From the NCBI GenBank assembly GCA_037576215.1, contig JBANDB010000001.1, positions 2,418,001 through 2,482,000 of the forward strand: a stretch of DNA of 64,000 nt, in the 5' to 3' direction. This stretch comes from Armillaria gallica (lineage: Eukaryota > Basidiomycota > Agaricomycetes > Agaricales > Physalacriaceae). The position numbers and the translations under genes were made by a program. This document shows, piece by piece, positions 33,851 to 47,078 of this stretch. Below the pieces are notes generated by a model. It was not told where the DNA came from. It saw only the letters and a list, made by a program, of their open reading frames with translations, and searched no databases. Numbering within the stretch: position 1 is the first letter of the stretch; every line of letters begins with the position of its first letter.

Positions 33851-36800
33851 TAGAAAGGAAGCCGAAGCAATGATTGGAACGTGGACATCATCTACATTGT
33901 TATTTGAGAGACCGAAACCGTAATATTGAAGAGTGAAGGGAAAATGAAAGTATCAACTCCGTGGTACTCGCTATCTTGCATACCCACTCAAGTATAAAAC
34001 GCTCTTCAGCCGCGTATTACACGTCGATTTCACTTTTGACGCGTGTACTTCACTCTTCATTTCTCTCCTAAGCTATTTGCTTTATCAATTCCGCCAGGGT
34101 TGCGGCACACACCACACACTCAAGACCCCTAAGTGAAATGAAACCTTCACGGATCTCAAAGCGTCGGACCGTACCACCGGATTCGACCCATCACAACCTT
34201 ACTATCAGCTGATATGTCAGTGGTGATAACTGTTTCTGACCTGCTAATGGAGCGGAAGAGGGAATGGAGTCCAACTATTTCTGATCGGGGAACATATGTC
34301 TGCGGACCGTAATTCCGAACTATGCCGGCCCGCCATATTCCGCTTTCAGGACGGCCCGAAAGGCCGAACTGGACGCGAATTCGGGACCATTATCATTATG
34401 TACGTTGTACCGTCAATTTGAAGCGAGAGGCGCATGAGGACATGCAGGAACATCAGGGTCTTTCGGGACCGCAAGGTTTGTTGGTCCGATGGAAATGGAA
34501 GGAAGAAAATAGGAAGGAAAACGTGTTGGTCGAAATTGTAATCGCGGGAAGATAATTAAAGAAGGCCATGGAGATGTCAAGAAGCTGAAATCCGATGTCC
34601 GGGCTTACGGCTGGCAGGACACACATGCAGATGTGCGTCGGGAACTAAGAAGAATCAATAATGCAACGCGGAAACAATAATTATAACAAGTGGCGGCATT
34701 CTCAGATGCCCTCAGATGCTCTCGCTGGGTTTGTCGTGTGGGGTTGATCGAAAGAATTCTGCGCAAAAGCGTAGCTGGGCGACCCTCCAGGTAGGATAAA
34801 CTCGAGGTTGGTTGCGCCATGATTGAATGCCTTTTAGCTGTTGCCTCGGCACGACCCATCATGTAAAGCCCATGTCTGATTTCTGGATTAGGTGTAGAAA
34901 ATAGATCAAAAAACCGCCGTGGCACTGATATTTACTTCCAGTTCTAGACATACATACAGTATATCTAGAAAATGTGTCTTCCTATGTACAGAAAGGCTAG
35001 GCAGGGTGGGAAGAAGCGCCAAAACAGCCCGGTTCGGATGCTCAAGTTGAGTAAATCATGCTACATTGATGTTGAAACTTCAGGAAGAAGTACCTCAGAG
35101 ACCTGACACATCATAATGTACGAGACCCCCAAGATTTGGGGTACCGTCGTGGTTGTTTTGAGGGTCCATGTGGGCAATTGTACGGCCGTGAAACCCGTCA
35201 AACAGGGAGAGTGAGGAGAAGACAGATCTTAGAGCTTGAGAAATCCGCATGTCTGCCACAGCCGGTCTTGAAAGTGATGGATGTTCACAACATCAATTCG
35301 ACTCGTAATGATAAACCTAATTTTGTTCGTGTAAGTCCGAGGAACGCATTCAACTGGGAAAGATGCGCACAAAATCGTCAGATCCAGACTTGGCAATGGA
35401 ATTCAGAGCCCTGGAGGCCCTGTGTATCGGACCGGTCCTTTGAGGAAGAGAAGCAACAAAAGAGATGATTGAGTATGTACCCGCACCAAGAATAAGGAAC
35501 ATCAATAGGTAGCACACGAGTCAAGGAACAGTGTCGATCCGAGGGATGTCATGCGAGAACGCCTAACGCCACAGATATATATGAACGTGGGGCGCTCCAC
35601 ATGTAGCTGGTAGCATCGGGCTACTCTGGTGATGAATTATGGCGTGAATGGAGGCATTTAATGTTCTAAAGGGTAAAGTCAGAATGTATCAGCTTCGAGA
35701 GATTTCATAATGAGTTTGTTCGCAGTGCATCAGTTGACTGCTGAGTTAAAAGGCGACCATGTTCATGCTGGGATAAATCTAGAGTTCGGTGGATTGTGTT
35801 CGACTCACCTAAATAGGCCTTAGAATCTTTCACTTAGAAACGGGGACCCTGGTTTTGAGGGTTCAACAGGCTGCTGTGGGAAAATTTAGGACTCGGGGTC
35901 AGTGAGGGCGCCCAAGTGGAACTTTCCGGTCCACGGCAGGTTAAATTGATGACTTGATTGCCAGTATGAGTGAGTGGAGCGAATGCAGGCGCCTGCATTC
36001 GCATGTTTTGAGTACTGAATTAGACCAAAGCTTCAACAAAGATGCTTCCTTGTAGACGAGTTTCTCCGTTAGTTACTGGACATGTCGAAAAGAGTTTTTC
36101 GGAGCCTGTGCCCGCGAGCTGCCTAGAAGATGACAAACACACATAATGTAGGTTATCAAAATCTAGGTTGGGCGATGCATTTATGGTGCAAGGAGAAAAT
36201 ATCGGGCGGAAGTCGAAAGCCAAACCCTGAGTATCGGTCCGAAGCACATATTCTGGATAGTGAAGGGATCAGAAGCCTTGCAACCCAAGACGAATGCGGC
36301 CCTTAAAGCATGGGCACGCCTGAAGTAGCGAATGCAACCTACTTGGATGGATCTCCACGGTCAGGGAAATTTCTTTCTCAGGGCTGTCCCGTCACTCCGT
36401 GTGAGATATCAGCATCAGTTTTGCCCAATATTATTAGATGCGACTGTCGTATGATAAATAGCCTCGATTTCATTTCAGGAAGAAATTCATATGGCCTATG
36501 ATGTATCCAAGGAGTCAACGGCGTAACCGAAATTGGCCGATGAAATCACTGAATATCCACATTCTTTAGAACGGATCTTCCATAAGGTAATAGTCGCACC
36601 TAGACTCACAGACAGATGTCAGAGAGACGATCAAGTAAGAGAAAAGCAAGGAATCCAGGGGGATACATTCCGCTACCGTGCCATACAGTTCATGCAACAA
36701 TCGCTACGACATGATTATTCTGTCCTTGCTTTGCCTTATCCCGAACTCTTTTGATCAATGGAATCTAGTCAATTCAAGGAGTATCCCTAACATACCGGAT

Positions 36801-39800
36801 CGAAACAAGTTTACTCCAAGGTTTAGACGACAAACGAACTAAGACTGGAGGTTCCGATAAGAGATCGAGAGTAAGATGTAGGACCTCAACATTTAAACCG
36901 CATCTTCATAGCGAGATACTAATATCCCGCCGTTTGTGATACGAGGTGGCGACGCAGCTGCAAGTATATGACACCAGTGCGCTGGATTTGGAAGACTCAT
37001 TCTTGGCTACTGGAAATATTGCTCCGATCGAGTAGGAATCAAAATGAAATAGGCTAGACGTCCGCGTTGAACGAGGAAGCGCTCCTTGCGCTGAAACCAG
37101 GACGAAATACAAGAAAATTAAGCCCTGAAGATGAAGTGGCCCTTTTTGCTAAGAAAAAAACATCCTAAGTCAACTAGCGTTCATCGCACGTAGTAATAAA
37201 ATCCCTACTTGCATCTCGGACCAGGTATCGTTCTAATAGCCCATGGGAACAAGAAAGAAGAGTAACAGAAGCACGACGTCATGCAGCATGGATGTTCGCG
37301 GCAGACGCGTTTGGTCTTACGTAAACCTTCCTTTTCCGGAGAACACGACCGTCGATCCAACAAACGTTATCGTCAAGTTTACAAGTTCGCAAAAAAAAAT
37401 TGTGTACCGTGTATCTCGACAGCACGACCTTGGGTGCGGAAAGCGAAACACGAGTAAGAGGATTCATGGCTAGAATTTGATATCAATTGAAGCACCGATT
37501 GACAGAGACCTAATCAGCAACGATTCTTGATTCTTCGCTTCATCATCAGCTCTACCGTTTTTCGCGCCGGTACCCTATACACAGGTGTCCGTCTTGTGGC
37601 TGATTGACGTCATCTTACCTCAGTCTGACACAGGAATCCCGACGAACTCGATTCCTCAGGCTGGCGATTCATTTTACTTCGAACTCCGAATTCATCGTTA
37701 ATGCTCATTTCAAGAGAAATTTGATAGTTGCAAAGATAGATTCATCGTGCGCGTTCCTATAGAGTCATAGGAGGATCTAGAAGGCTTTCCGCGCTACTCT
37801 TTTAGAACACACTTCGATGACACAAGCATGATGCACCGCAGATTCACAGGGACAGGGCACTTCTTCAGGGGAAAATTACCTACCCTTTTGAAGTCCTTGT
37901 AAACACCGCTGGAAACATGCACCACTGCAGTATCAGGTGTAATCTTCCCGGACAATAAACCAGACCAGCAGCCGTCACACCAGGACTAAATTCCCCATCT
38001 GGTCGTTCACATGTTGTGCATTAAATCTTCTCAGACCTGGGCCGTTGACGCCCTCATCCATTTCCACCCTCAATCTTAGACAACGACAAACTGGCGAGCC
38101 TTGAGCTGTCTCCGTTTCCAACAGGATGGTGAGCGCTTACCATGGCCATATATCATCGACCTCAGCGAAGCGAAGCGTCGCCTGTCGAGCCAAGACTGGG
38201 CCATGTCGTCATTCATCTCATTCAAGACAAACTTAGCTTTATTCATCACTGCAACGAGGTTCTCTCGACTGAGGTTTATAGCTCTAGACCCCAAGTTAGA
38301 CGGATCAAGACTTAATACCGTTTCAAGCATTTTCTGTGGCTTTGTCTTCGGTCGTTGCTAGATAGATTGCCCATGTTATCAGATTCGAGCATCGCCTCGA
38401 CACCTTCCATCGTCGTAGTTGGGTTCAAAAATAGAGCCATAGAACTATTCCGCTGAGCAAGTACTGCTATCTCGAGATATGTGTCTGATAATCAGGACCA
38501 TCGGGATGAAGCGGTCATCTTTTCCCCTGATGAAGAATTTTCACCAGCAATCTGAAAGGCTGCGGACCGAGCTGTGAAACAGGAAATTCTGTCGATCTTA
38601 CAAAATGCGACGTTAATATTTCGGAACTGGCACACACGACTGCGAGCAAATTCCCATCGTTATCTCAGCGCCGGCCAATGACCCCTCAAATACCTCTTTC
38701 CGAGTCCCTCGGCACCCTACTTGATGTCGCCCGAACGCTGTCTGTCAGTCATGGAAAAAGGGCGTACATACGCTCGTATACAAATGGAGTTTTCGTTCCG
38801 GAAAACTGGTAAAACTGGTGGACAATATCAGAAGGTGGCGATGTCCGTCATCAACGCTTCCTTTCTACTTATTGTTCTCATCTTCGTGCGACTCTTTTGG
38901 AGACCGTTCTGATCTTCAAAATACGGTCGTATAGAGTGCACAAGATTCTTCAGGATGGGGCTGCAGAACCAAAGTCGTAGTGGAGGGGAGCCAGATGCGA
39001 GTCCCAACTGAAGCGATTCAGTTTCTTTTCTCCTTCTAAGTTTCAGAACTGTCGGTCACATCTTTTCACCGTATACGTGTGCAGATTAGGCCGGAGCGTG
39101 TCTAAATTCGAACATCCACAACGTCACTGCATGGAAGCAGAGTCTTAAGGAAATTCGCTTGTCGAGACAGTTTAGTCCTTATCAATACAGTACTCCTTGA
39201 GGGACCATACGCAACCTTGCGATCCGTATCTCGATGCTATTAAGGCTACTCTGATCAAAGATGAGTTGTCGAAGGTGGTTCCTATCTGGTTCTCGGGTGG
39301 CTGAAAGTGTGGCGAACTCTGGATGATGAGAGGGCATTTTATCGGAGCAGTCATTGAGATACCGGGGAGATGTTAATTTCCCGGCCCGTAGCAACTTAAT
39401 GTGGATTCCTATGGGCACACCAACCCGTAAAAGAATAACCTTGTCCGAGGGACCCTTGCTCATATCCGAGTCCTCTGTGCCTCTGCTACGTCATGTCCAA
39501 TAACATAGTAGAAGAGATCGTGACATGGAACTCAGCGTTTGACACCAGACATAACGTCGGCATGAGATTTCGACTTACTGCGGGAAGCGTTTTGTTGAAA
39601 CGAGTAAGTCACTTGAATGGTTGAATGGTAGAGCAGTTAACCGACCAAGTCGGCCCGATACTCAATAGGAAGTGGCAAATGAACGCCACTCAAGGCATCA
39701 GTATGACTATGTTGAACAGGTGCCCATGTAATGAAGTCCTTCGCAGTCTTTAAGGATAAACGAAAAAAGATGTCTAGAACGCAAGACTAGCAGCTTTCTC

Positions 39801-39895
39801 CCATATCTTGGTCGGATTATTGGCCCTACGTAGAGGATCAATCGGCCACTCATAATATAAAGATCGCAACTCACAGATCTAGCGTCAATGGAAGA
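33851..39895. other. Six-kilobase region without an intact recognisable gene
   Basis: Only short reading frames on both strands, mostly under 110 codons and without consistent splice context. Possible relics are noted separately (37243-37700). A minus-strand frame at 38330-38076 (MLETVLSLDPSNLGSRAINL) and one at 39463-39182 look amino-acid-like but match nothing known to me. No long terminal repeats or transposase motifs were seen. Confidence 0.5.
37243..37700 (+). pseudogene. Possible arrestin-like gene relic
   Basis: A plus-strand frame from 37243 holds RGRRVWSYVNLPFPENTTV and later RVSRQHDLGCGKRNT. A broken frame near 37650 contains SSGWRF. The order loosely resembles arrestin-like proteins of agarics, which have a Trp-Pro-Tyr-type strand, then an (R)VxxQYDL strand, then a GW motif. 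Stops interrupt the reading. This is a weak call. Confidence 0.2.
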
Positions 39896-42457
39896 TTATA
39901 GCTTGCCGGACGATCTTGCCACTCTGCGGAATATTAGATCAGCATCATACGGCAGGAAAACCTCGTCAATAAGCCTACCCTCTGGTTCGCTCGGGTTCCA
40001 AATACCATAACCTAGCCGCCAAGTAATTCCCTGCACTCCATTCACGAGTAAGTCGGGTGGTGCACGACTATCATTCTTCAAACCCGTTGTCTGCGAAGGG
40101 TTATCGGTATTAAGGAGACCAGAGAGAAGAGTGGACGTACCTTGATCTCACTATCGATCGTGGAGAAGTCCGTGCTCTGGCCGCCCACCACGCCGCAGAA
40201 CTTTTGGTCCACATCGTTCTTTCCGCCGACAACAACGGTCTTGGATCCTTCAAGTTTGGCCATGGTTACCTGTTTGGTATATAAGTCAAGGGTTCTAAAC
40301 GATGGAGGAGCTAAAACGCACGCTGAACAGAGAACACGAACTAGCACATCTGTCACCGGAATGTATCAGTTGGCGAACGAGGCTTGGTATTTACGTCGAC
40401 TAGCCTTCCATTGGACACAATGACTACTTGTGACCCATCAAACAGCCCTTTATCGGGAGGTGGTGTCGTGTACTCGGTCGCCGGTGGACATTCGGACCCC
40501 AATCTACTCGACTGATGAATTTCTGCGTCGGTAATGAATGAAAAGCAATCTACTTACGTCTGACTGAATGCATCTGATCGTCGGTTGATGACCTTCGCTA
40601 CTGGGGGCACTAACCAGTTATCGGTAATATTGAACTGTTCATTACGGATGTTGTACCGCCCGAGAGGATTATACAGGAGCATCGTAGCCGGATCAACAGT
40701 GCCATGAGAATCGACGATGGTTTGGACAACCTGCCGCGCGAGTGTGGGGTCTCGTGCAGTTGTGTTCAATCCAGCTTGAGGCTCTGTTGTTCTGCTAGGT
40801 CCAATAATGATTCTGTGCAGGAACTGTAAACCGTCATTTTAGTGTGCGGCTCGACGGAAGAAAGAAAAGAGTTCGTGCATGAGCAACACATATATATCCT
40901 CCTCCGTTATTCGTCTATGAGTGAACCAAGATTACCAAGATAACCGACAGTAATAGAACACCTGAACCTACCACATCAACGACCAGTCTCTGTGCTCCCC
41001 TAGACCTCAACTCCAGCAGCCCATCTAAAAGGCCCTGCATCATAACGTCATAACTGTTTCCTGAGAAACTTCCCAATGCGAGAACGCCGGTCACGCCGTC
41101 ATCCAAAAGATAAAATTGCCCTACACCGAAACCGTCCACTGGATTCGCAGGTTGCAGCTGAGTGGGAAGGTCTATGTCGGTGGCTGGAGTACTATCAAGC
41201 ATGACATTTAAGGCTCTCGAACGCTCAACACCTTTTCCGGGGGCCTGCTGAGCCTTTACCAAAGGGTCGGATAGAGTAGATGACACAGAACTCTCATAAT
41301 AGTTGACTCCGTTTGTCCCAAAAACAGCACGACAATTGCCTGAACGATACGTATCAGCCGAACTAAAGTTGATGGTGCTGGAGCCGATGCGGGACAGATA
41401 TGGTAACTGTAGGGAACAGCTTTATCAAGGTAGATGCAACAAACACATGCACGTACAACAACATTTGCTCTTTTTCCATTAACCAGTTGAACAGACAGCT
41501 TGACAGAGTCACTCAGTGGCAATGACTGTTGAGCAAAGTTGCCTAGCACGTAGCTCCAACCTGTCGTGGATCGTTGGTAACTTGAGAAAAAGCTGAGTGA
41601 ACTGATTAGCGGCGGCAATTATTTTTTTGCCAAATATGATCGATACGGACCCATTTTGACGCGTCCCATGCGCTTGGTAGCCGCCAGCAATGTCGGCATT
41701 GGCATTCACAGCCACAAAGGGGTCCTGATCATTGATCTTGAGAATTTTGGCACCATTCAGCTGTATGTGAAGCGGAATGTGAGATGATTCAGGCAGCAGT
41801 AAATGTACCCGAAGTATTACCGATTGAAGACCGTGATCAAGGGTTCCGGCAAGGGCACGTTCCCATACAAGTATTTCATCAGCGAATTGGACGGATGATA
41901 CGTTGTACGCTTCAAGGGCAATGTGAACCTCGGTTCCATTCAAAAGAACAAGGGGAGTAGGCAGATAGTTGACGAATGCCGCTGCATAGACGTTGAGCTC
42001 AGGAAATCTGGGTCAGAGAGCAACGAACAGTCGTAACAGTAGTTGATCCAAACGCAGTGTCCATCATGAAGCCTCTTTACAGTGAGAGAGAGATCAACAT
42101 GGAGATCATAGTCGGACGCATATTTCTGCGAACTGATACGTGCAAGATCGGCTAGAACATTCTCGTGCGTATCTGAGTAGGGCTGAGGAGCCTGAACCTC
42201 ATAGTTCACCGATGTATGAAACGAGAGTGTCTTATTGATGACTTCAATAATCTACGCTGGCATTATCATCTCTGGGTAGCGACAGCAGTTGAAAAATAAC
42301 TTACGTTGGCCTTCTCGGTCTCATTCACAGCAAACGACCTGTAGCACTCGCGAACTTGGGCAGGAGTAACCCATGTTTGTCCCCCGATTGCGGCGCAGGG
42401 GTCTCTTCCCGCCGAGACAGCTGCGACAAGGGCGAAAGTAGGAAAAAGGAACCACAT
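39896..42457 (-). CDS. Secreted S41-family-like peptidase (UstP-like, CPAF/PDZ type)
   Basis: A many-exon gene starting at 42457 with a signal peptide (MWFLFPTFALVAAVSAG) and then DPCAAIGGQTWVTPAQV. Conserved parts are KYASDYDLHVDLSLTVKRL, HDGHCVWINYCYD, LNGAKILKINDQDPFVAVNA, FFSSYQRSTTGWSYVLGNF, VGQFYLLDDGVTGVLALGSF, QRLVVDV followed by TNNGGG, and VVIVSNGRCASSCSLF with the candidate catalytic serine. The tail runs VVVGGKNDVDQKFCGVVGGQ and RLGYGIWNPSEPE. All exons can be joined in frame, but the SNGR/CASSC junction needs a GC-AG intron (40350-40404). UstP-like S41 proteins occur widely in fungi, some inside ribosomal-peptide clusters. No such cluster genes are seen here. A TATATA element lies 36-41 bp before the ATG. 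Confidence 0.85.
40350..40404 (-). other. Putative GC-AG intron at the S41 catalytic region
   Basis: Donor AAG|GCTAGT and acceptor GTGACAG, 55 nt. Removal gives VSNGRCASSC. Without it the frame runs into stops. The donor is weaker than the usual GCAAGT. Confidence 0.6.
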
Positions 42458-42492
42458 GGCAGGACGTGGTACTCGAGGAGGGATCCTTAGAC

Positions 42493-42498
42493 TATATA
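42493..42498 (-). promoter_or_regulatory. TATA element of the S41-like peptidase gene
   Basis: TATATA on the minus strand, 36-41 bp upstream of the start codon at 42457. Confidence 0.45.
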
Positions 42499-44007
42499 AG
42501 TACCGGCCTCGAGAGCATTAGGCACAATAGTAGCACTATGTGAGTATCTAGCAACAGCATGTGCACGAGCGCTTCTAGGATCAATCAATACGTTATCTCG
42601 GTCAGAAAACGGCTTGATTGGTTAGAGAGGCAGGGATGGGCAATGCCAAGTCCGCCTCCGGGCCTGAGCGCAACGCGTGCAAGTATTCGTGGACCAACGT
42701 GAACTACTGCACTGACGAAGAAAACATCGTACAATCCTGTGGGATTTACTTCAGGTTCCAGTAAGAGAGTAAAAGGGAGAAGAGTCTATATGGTGCAATT
42801 TTCGTACGCATCGCCGTGGAAGGAGAAAGTTGGTGGCTAAAAGAGAAAAGGTCCTAGGCTAAGACTTGGCTGAGACTACCAAGGTCCAAGGCCTGCAAGC
42901 CACGTGCATACTAGTTGCAACCGGATATTACCGTGCCGCTCTGCCGCGTCCCAACATGCATCTCTGAGACCTGCGGTGTCCATAGTACTCTCTACTCGCA
43001 AGATGCACCGATAGCTTGAAGTATTCTTGAAACTCGCCTTGTTGCCACGCCTGCCAGGTAGGAACTGTACCGTATAGCTTCGGATTGATGTGGCATTCAC
43101 GGTCTGAACATTCTGTATGTGTGGACTACATTCATTTTCTATGCACTAAATCATTCTCGTAGTGCAGAGTATAAACAACGAGCGTATGTCAACGAAAGTC
43201 ATATACCGTTAAAGGTCCTGTAGGCAAAGAGTCCATTCAAGTCAACAGACGCACTCAACAATTTTAAGCTCTGTACGGCCGTCCTTTTTTTGGCTTTTCG
43301 CTTCCTCTTCTCGGTCGGACAGCGCAAAATTTACGGTGGCTGACTCACCAAGACGCTAAGGTTGACGGTCACCTGAATCGATGCTCGATTCACGGTTTCT
43401 CTGTATAAAGAGCTGCTTGGCCTGCCAGCCAGTATCTGTTTTCTTCGATCCACATTGCCTCGGTGTAAATCTCTGTTCCCTTCGAGCACATTTATTCATT
43501 TTCCCCCAGTCCACTATGTGATTCAATATAGTAAGCAATTTTGCAATCCGCTCTCCTTCCTATGGACGGGGTAACTTTCTTGCAGTTATACCACTTGAGA
43601 TGGACGTTAAGTGCTTGGGTCGATCCCAACTGAGACCATCATCTTTAACGAGGTTAGCTCTCTGGCTTTTGTATATCTAGTAACTTATAACTTCGAAAGG
43701 ACTGAATTTGGTCTGGTTCTCTGAACGATTCCAATCCCGCAAGTTGTTCCACGGTTTTACCCAGTGATATCAGGGCTTACATCTGGTGAAACCAACTGAG
43801 TCTGAGGCCGCCCAATATTCATCGAGACACAGAAAGAGTGATCTTTATAGTGTGTCAGCGGATTCATATTGCATGGCAACGCCTCTCAAACAGCAGGTTT
43901 ACCAAAGTAAGGCAATAATTTCGCGGTTTTGACAATTGCTTAGGATTCGTAGCCGCTGACAATCTATCGATCTTCACCAATCATTCTGGGACAATATCGA
44001 ATTTAAA

Positions 44008-46360
44008 ATGACGCACAGGATCTTGAAACCGCCATCACTTATGTCAACGAAGGCATCCAAATACCAGAACGGTGTTTGCAACTCATCTGGACAATGTAAC
44101 TGTAATGAGGTTCCCTGCAAATGTATCACCGGCGATTTCGTTCAACACCCGACACCTATGGGTAACCCCGTATGTCAGTTTTGTGGTCGATTATTCAGCC
44201 CTCATTAACATTGTTTATAGGTCTATGACGTTACTTCTGTCAGTCTTACAATGACCGCCCGTGGACCACGATGTATACTTCGCCTGCTTCCATTCATTAC
44301 AATGCGACGGCGATCTCTAGTGTATCCAGGACGGTGGCTTGCGTCGGTATTAAACCTTCATACTGCACTGCATCGACTCCTGCGGACCAAGCCGTGATCG
44401 TGATAGCGATTGACACAACTGCAATAGATACAACGATGTATCGGGAGACTCGCGGCAATTGCGGGTAGCTGGAAATCATACAAATCAAAGAGCTACCTAA
44501 GACGCACGTCGCAGACTACGCCTCCTCATTTGATCGAGTAAGCATATCTTTAGGTGTCTACTAGCTCTACCGGGGACGTACTCACAATTTGGCGAGAAAT
44601 GCAATCTCCACCACGTATTTGCTAACCGATCAAGGAGGATTCTTCTCAGTGGTCCTGACGGCGATCAAGGCCTTTTTGCCTTGTATGTTCAACACGGAAC
44701 TAATGGCATCCTCAAGGAAAACAGAACATTCAAACCTTCATGGAATTTGGAATTCAGAGTTGTCTTCTAACTGGGGGTGCGCCACGCCTGCCGTCATAAG
44801 CGAGATGGTATCAAAGGAATTTGCGAACATCGCTAGGGAATCTACGTTGAAATTTGACCAAGAGGTATGATTTCTTTTGGGATTGTGTGAGAATCCTGAA
44901 ATAGCGTCCTCAGGCCAACAGCTGGCTCAGGCCGGCTCGCAGTGCCACTCAACATCCCTGAAGTCCTTAATCCGCTCTGGATCTGATTACAGAACTGGGA
45001 ACGTGGAGAAATCACTTGCTCGTGAAATATACGACACGTTGCATAACACCGACATATGGAGAGACTCCGGGCACGTCAATGCGGCCTTCTGTGTATTCTA
45101 GCCGATAATTCAGTATAGCTTTGGCAACACATGTACGAACACTGCGCTCTTGGTCTTGATTCCGATTTGTTGAAAGGAAAGCATACTCTCTGATGAAATC
45201 TCTCAGTCGGTTTCGGACCCCCTTGTTGTCGCGACAATGTCGCCGGCTTGGTGGACATTGATCACCTGGTCTCTAATCCTAGCATGAGTCCAGAGCATGG
45301 AACTGGGAATATTTCTTTGACATATGGCGAGTATGTTTTATACCTCCTTGCAACTGGAATGGGGTACTGAATCGCCGGATCTAGGATCTACCATCGATAA
45401 TTCATAAGACAGCTTTGCTCAGCAATTCAGTGCAGGATGTACTTACCTCCGCTGTACCTCAGGCCTCGCGATCTGTTCAATCACACCGTAGAATTCGCGT
45501 TTCAATACCGACTTCGCGGGCCCCCTCATGGCTGCACACGACGTCGGATCCCATTCCGCATTGGCTCCGTAGGACAGCTACATACAAGAATGAGCTGTTC
45601 AATACGACTCAAACGGGTTCCTTCTCTCACCCCTGCGTCTGATGACTTCGTTAACATCTCCAGAAGGGTATTTACTCACATCAGTCATATGCATCCGCTC
45701 TTTCCCAGTGCGCAGATTGACCCGGTAAAATGAAACAGTCGCCAATGCTGCGAAAATGTCTTTAGTATCCTAGTGGCCTACCGCTCGGCGCATCATCTTC
45801 TACGCGCAACTGCTGGACGGAAAAAAGGCCTACTATTATCTGACGCAGCTACTCTCAAGTCGGATCCCTATGCCAAACTGTGGTCTATCAATAGCATTTT
45901 TCAGATCGATGGCAACTCTGGTCAGTTACCGTCTGTCTTCGAAAGGTACGCCTGATTAAACCGAGCTAGGGGGTGCGGACGGAGCAAAAGAAATGTGCGA
46001 AGTCGCACGGTGAGGCCCATTTGCTTCCTGCGATTCCTCCCTCTTGGACACAAGGTAGCGTCACCAGATTCAGAGCAAAAAGTGGAATCGTCGTTGACAT
46101 ATCTTAATCAGGAGGTACTTTGGAAAATGCGACCATCGCGGCTACTATGGGACGCTTCGCAAGGAATTCGGTATGCCGGTTCCGTTATCGATACAACCTT
46201 CGCGGGTGCCGGAGAAACAAAAGCATTCAACTCTGCCAGTTTCCGAAACTGAAGTACAATCCATAGGGATATTCATGAGGTGTATGAATACAATCTGTTT
46301 GACAGCGATCAGACGTGTGAAGAGAGTTGACGGAACGGGACGCACGCAACTAATATACAA
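44008..46360 (+). pseudogene. Decayed multi-exon gene, family not identified
   Basis: Protein-like stretches run in order on the plus strand: VFATHLDNVTVMRFPANVSP and VTPYVSFVVDY (44072-44200), then PWTTMYTSPASIHYNATAIS with ADQAVIVIAIDTTAIDTTMY (44260-44465). After a TAG come LEIIQIKELPKTHVADYASS (44470-44540), GFFSVVLTAIKAFLPCMFNT with LHGIWNSELSSNWGCATPAV (44640-44870), and LAREIYDTLHNTDIWRD (45010-45065). Later, YAKLWSINSIFQIDGNSG (45865-45930) appears. Intron-like GT...AG ends separate some of them, but stops and frame changes break the chain. I do not recognise the family. A badly mis-spliced live gene cannot be excluded. Confidence 0.4.
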
Positions 46361-46382
46361 CTAATGTTACAAGGCGACAGTA

Positions 46383-47078
46383 TCAAGATGCCATCCATGC
46401 CTCCCATGGTAGGCGTGCGACGCCTATCTGATATTCAGTAAACGGGGGCTTATCCGGCGACGGTTGATTAGGCATGGAAATGAGGAGGGATATCTGAAGA
46501 GTTGAAGGCACGGATTCGTCTGGTAATGGAGCTTCTTTCTCAACTTCACTATCAGCAGGAGCCCATGTCGGCAGAGAGAGACCATGTATGGCAGTGGGGT
46601 TCCGCGAAGGTAAACGTATCGGAGCTGAACGGGGTATCGATTTTGGACAAGGTTTGTTTGACCGTGAAGCAGACAAGGGCTGAGAAATGTTTATTAATTT
46701 TTGAAATTTTTTGGGCGAGTTACTCACCTGCATCGTAGACCATGAGTAACCGTTGCGCTTCACCACCCACGGTTCCCACATTATTGGTTTCTCTCCAATG
46801 AGCTGCTGTCGCGACCCAAACAGGCCTGGCATTGCTTGCAGGTCATCCAGGTTGAAAATAATACCCCTCCGCCGTTGATATCGCCTTCGCGTAGCTATTC
46901 CACAGCCAATAAAAACGAAGAGAATGGCCACAAATGTTATCAGAAAGCCAAAAAAGTAGTTGGCCCCCTTTGACATGGATCCGGAGTCAGTGGGAGTGGG
47001 AGACTCCGACGCGCTCGCTGTCGCGGACATGATGCTCGCCGTCGATGACATTGAAGATTCGGTATGGCCCAGCGCCAT
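46383..47078 (-). CDS. Small single-pass membrane protein, unknown function
   Basis: The true ATG is at 47078 (MALGHTESSMSST). The longer frame begins with a non-ATG codon. A Ser/Thr-rich N-terminus is followed by one membrane segment (YFFGFLITFVAILFVFIGCG, about residues 41-60), then RRRYQRRR and a cytosolic tail with FNLDDLQAMPGLF and KPIMWEPWVV. An in-frame intron is likely after STMQ (GTGAGT donor near 46728, CTCAG acceptor near 46687). Its length is a multiple of three, so the frame is unchanged either way. The tail end LQISLLISMPNQ ... EYQIGVARLPWE resembles a widespread agaric protein type with this basic layout. No biochemical role is known to me. It is transcribed divergently from the DUF829 gene (246 bp between ATGs). 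Confidence 0.8.
   Translation of the reverse strand: MALGHTESSMSSTASIMSATASASESPTPTDSGSMSKGANYFFGFLITFVAILFVFIGCGIATRRRYQRRRGIIFNLDDLQAMPGLFGSRQQLIGEKPIMWEPWVVKRNGYSWSTMQVSNSPKKFQKLINISQPLSASRSNKPCPKSIPRSAPIRLPSRNPTAIHGLSLPTWAPADSEVEKEAPLPDESVPSTLQISLLISMPNQPSPDKPPFTEYQIGVARLPWEAWMAS

Larger units (their letters stand above)
42458..46382. other. Region without intact genes, decayed coding sequence
   Basis: About 3.9 kb. The first 1.5 kb shows nothing recognisable. From about 44000 to 46350 the plus strand holds scattered protein-like stretches broken by stops and frame changes (see pseudogene entry). Confidence 0.5.

Noticed and set aside
35136..35468. 110-codon plus-strand open frame
   Set aside because: No recognisable domain, no splice partners and no promoter signal.
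39601..39680. Possible tRNA-like segment
   Set aside because: The T-arm and acceptor pairing expected of a tRNA cannot be formed.
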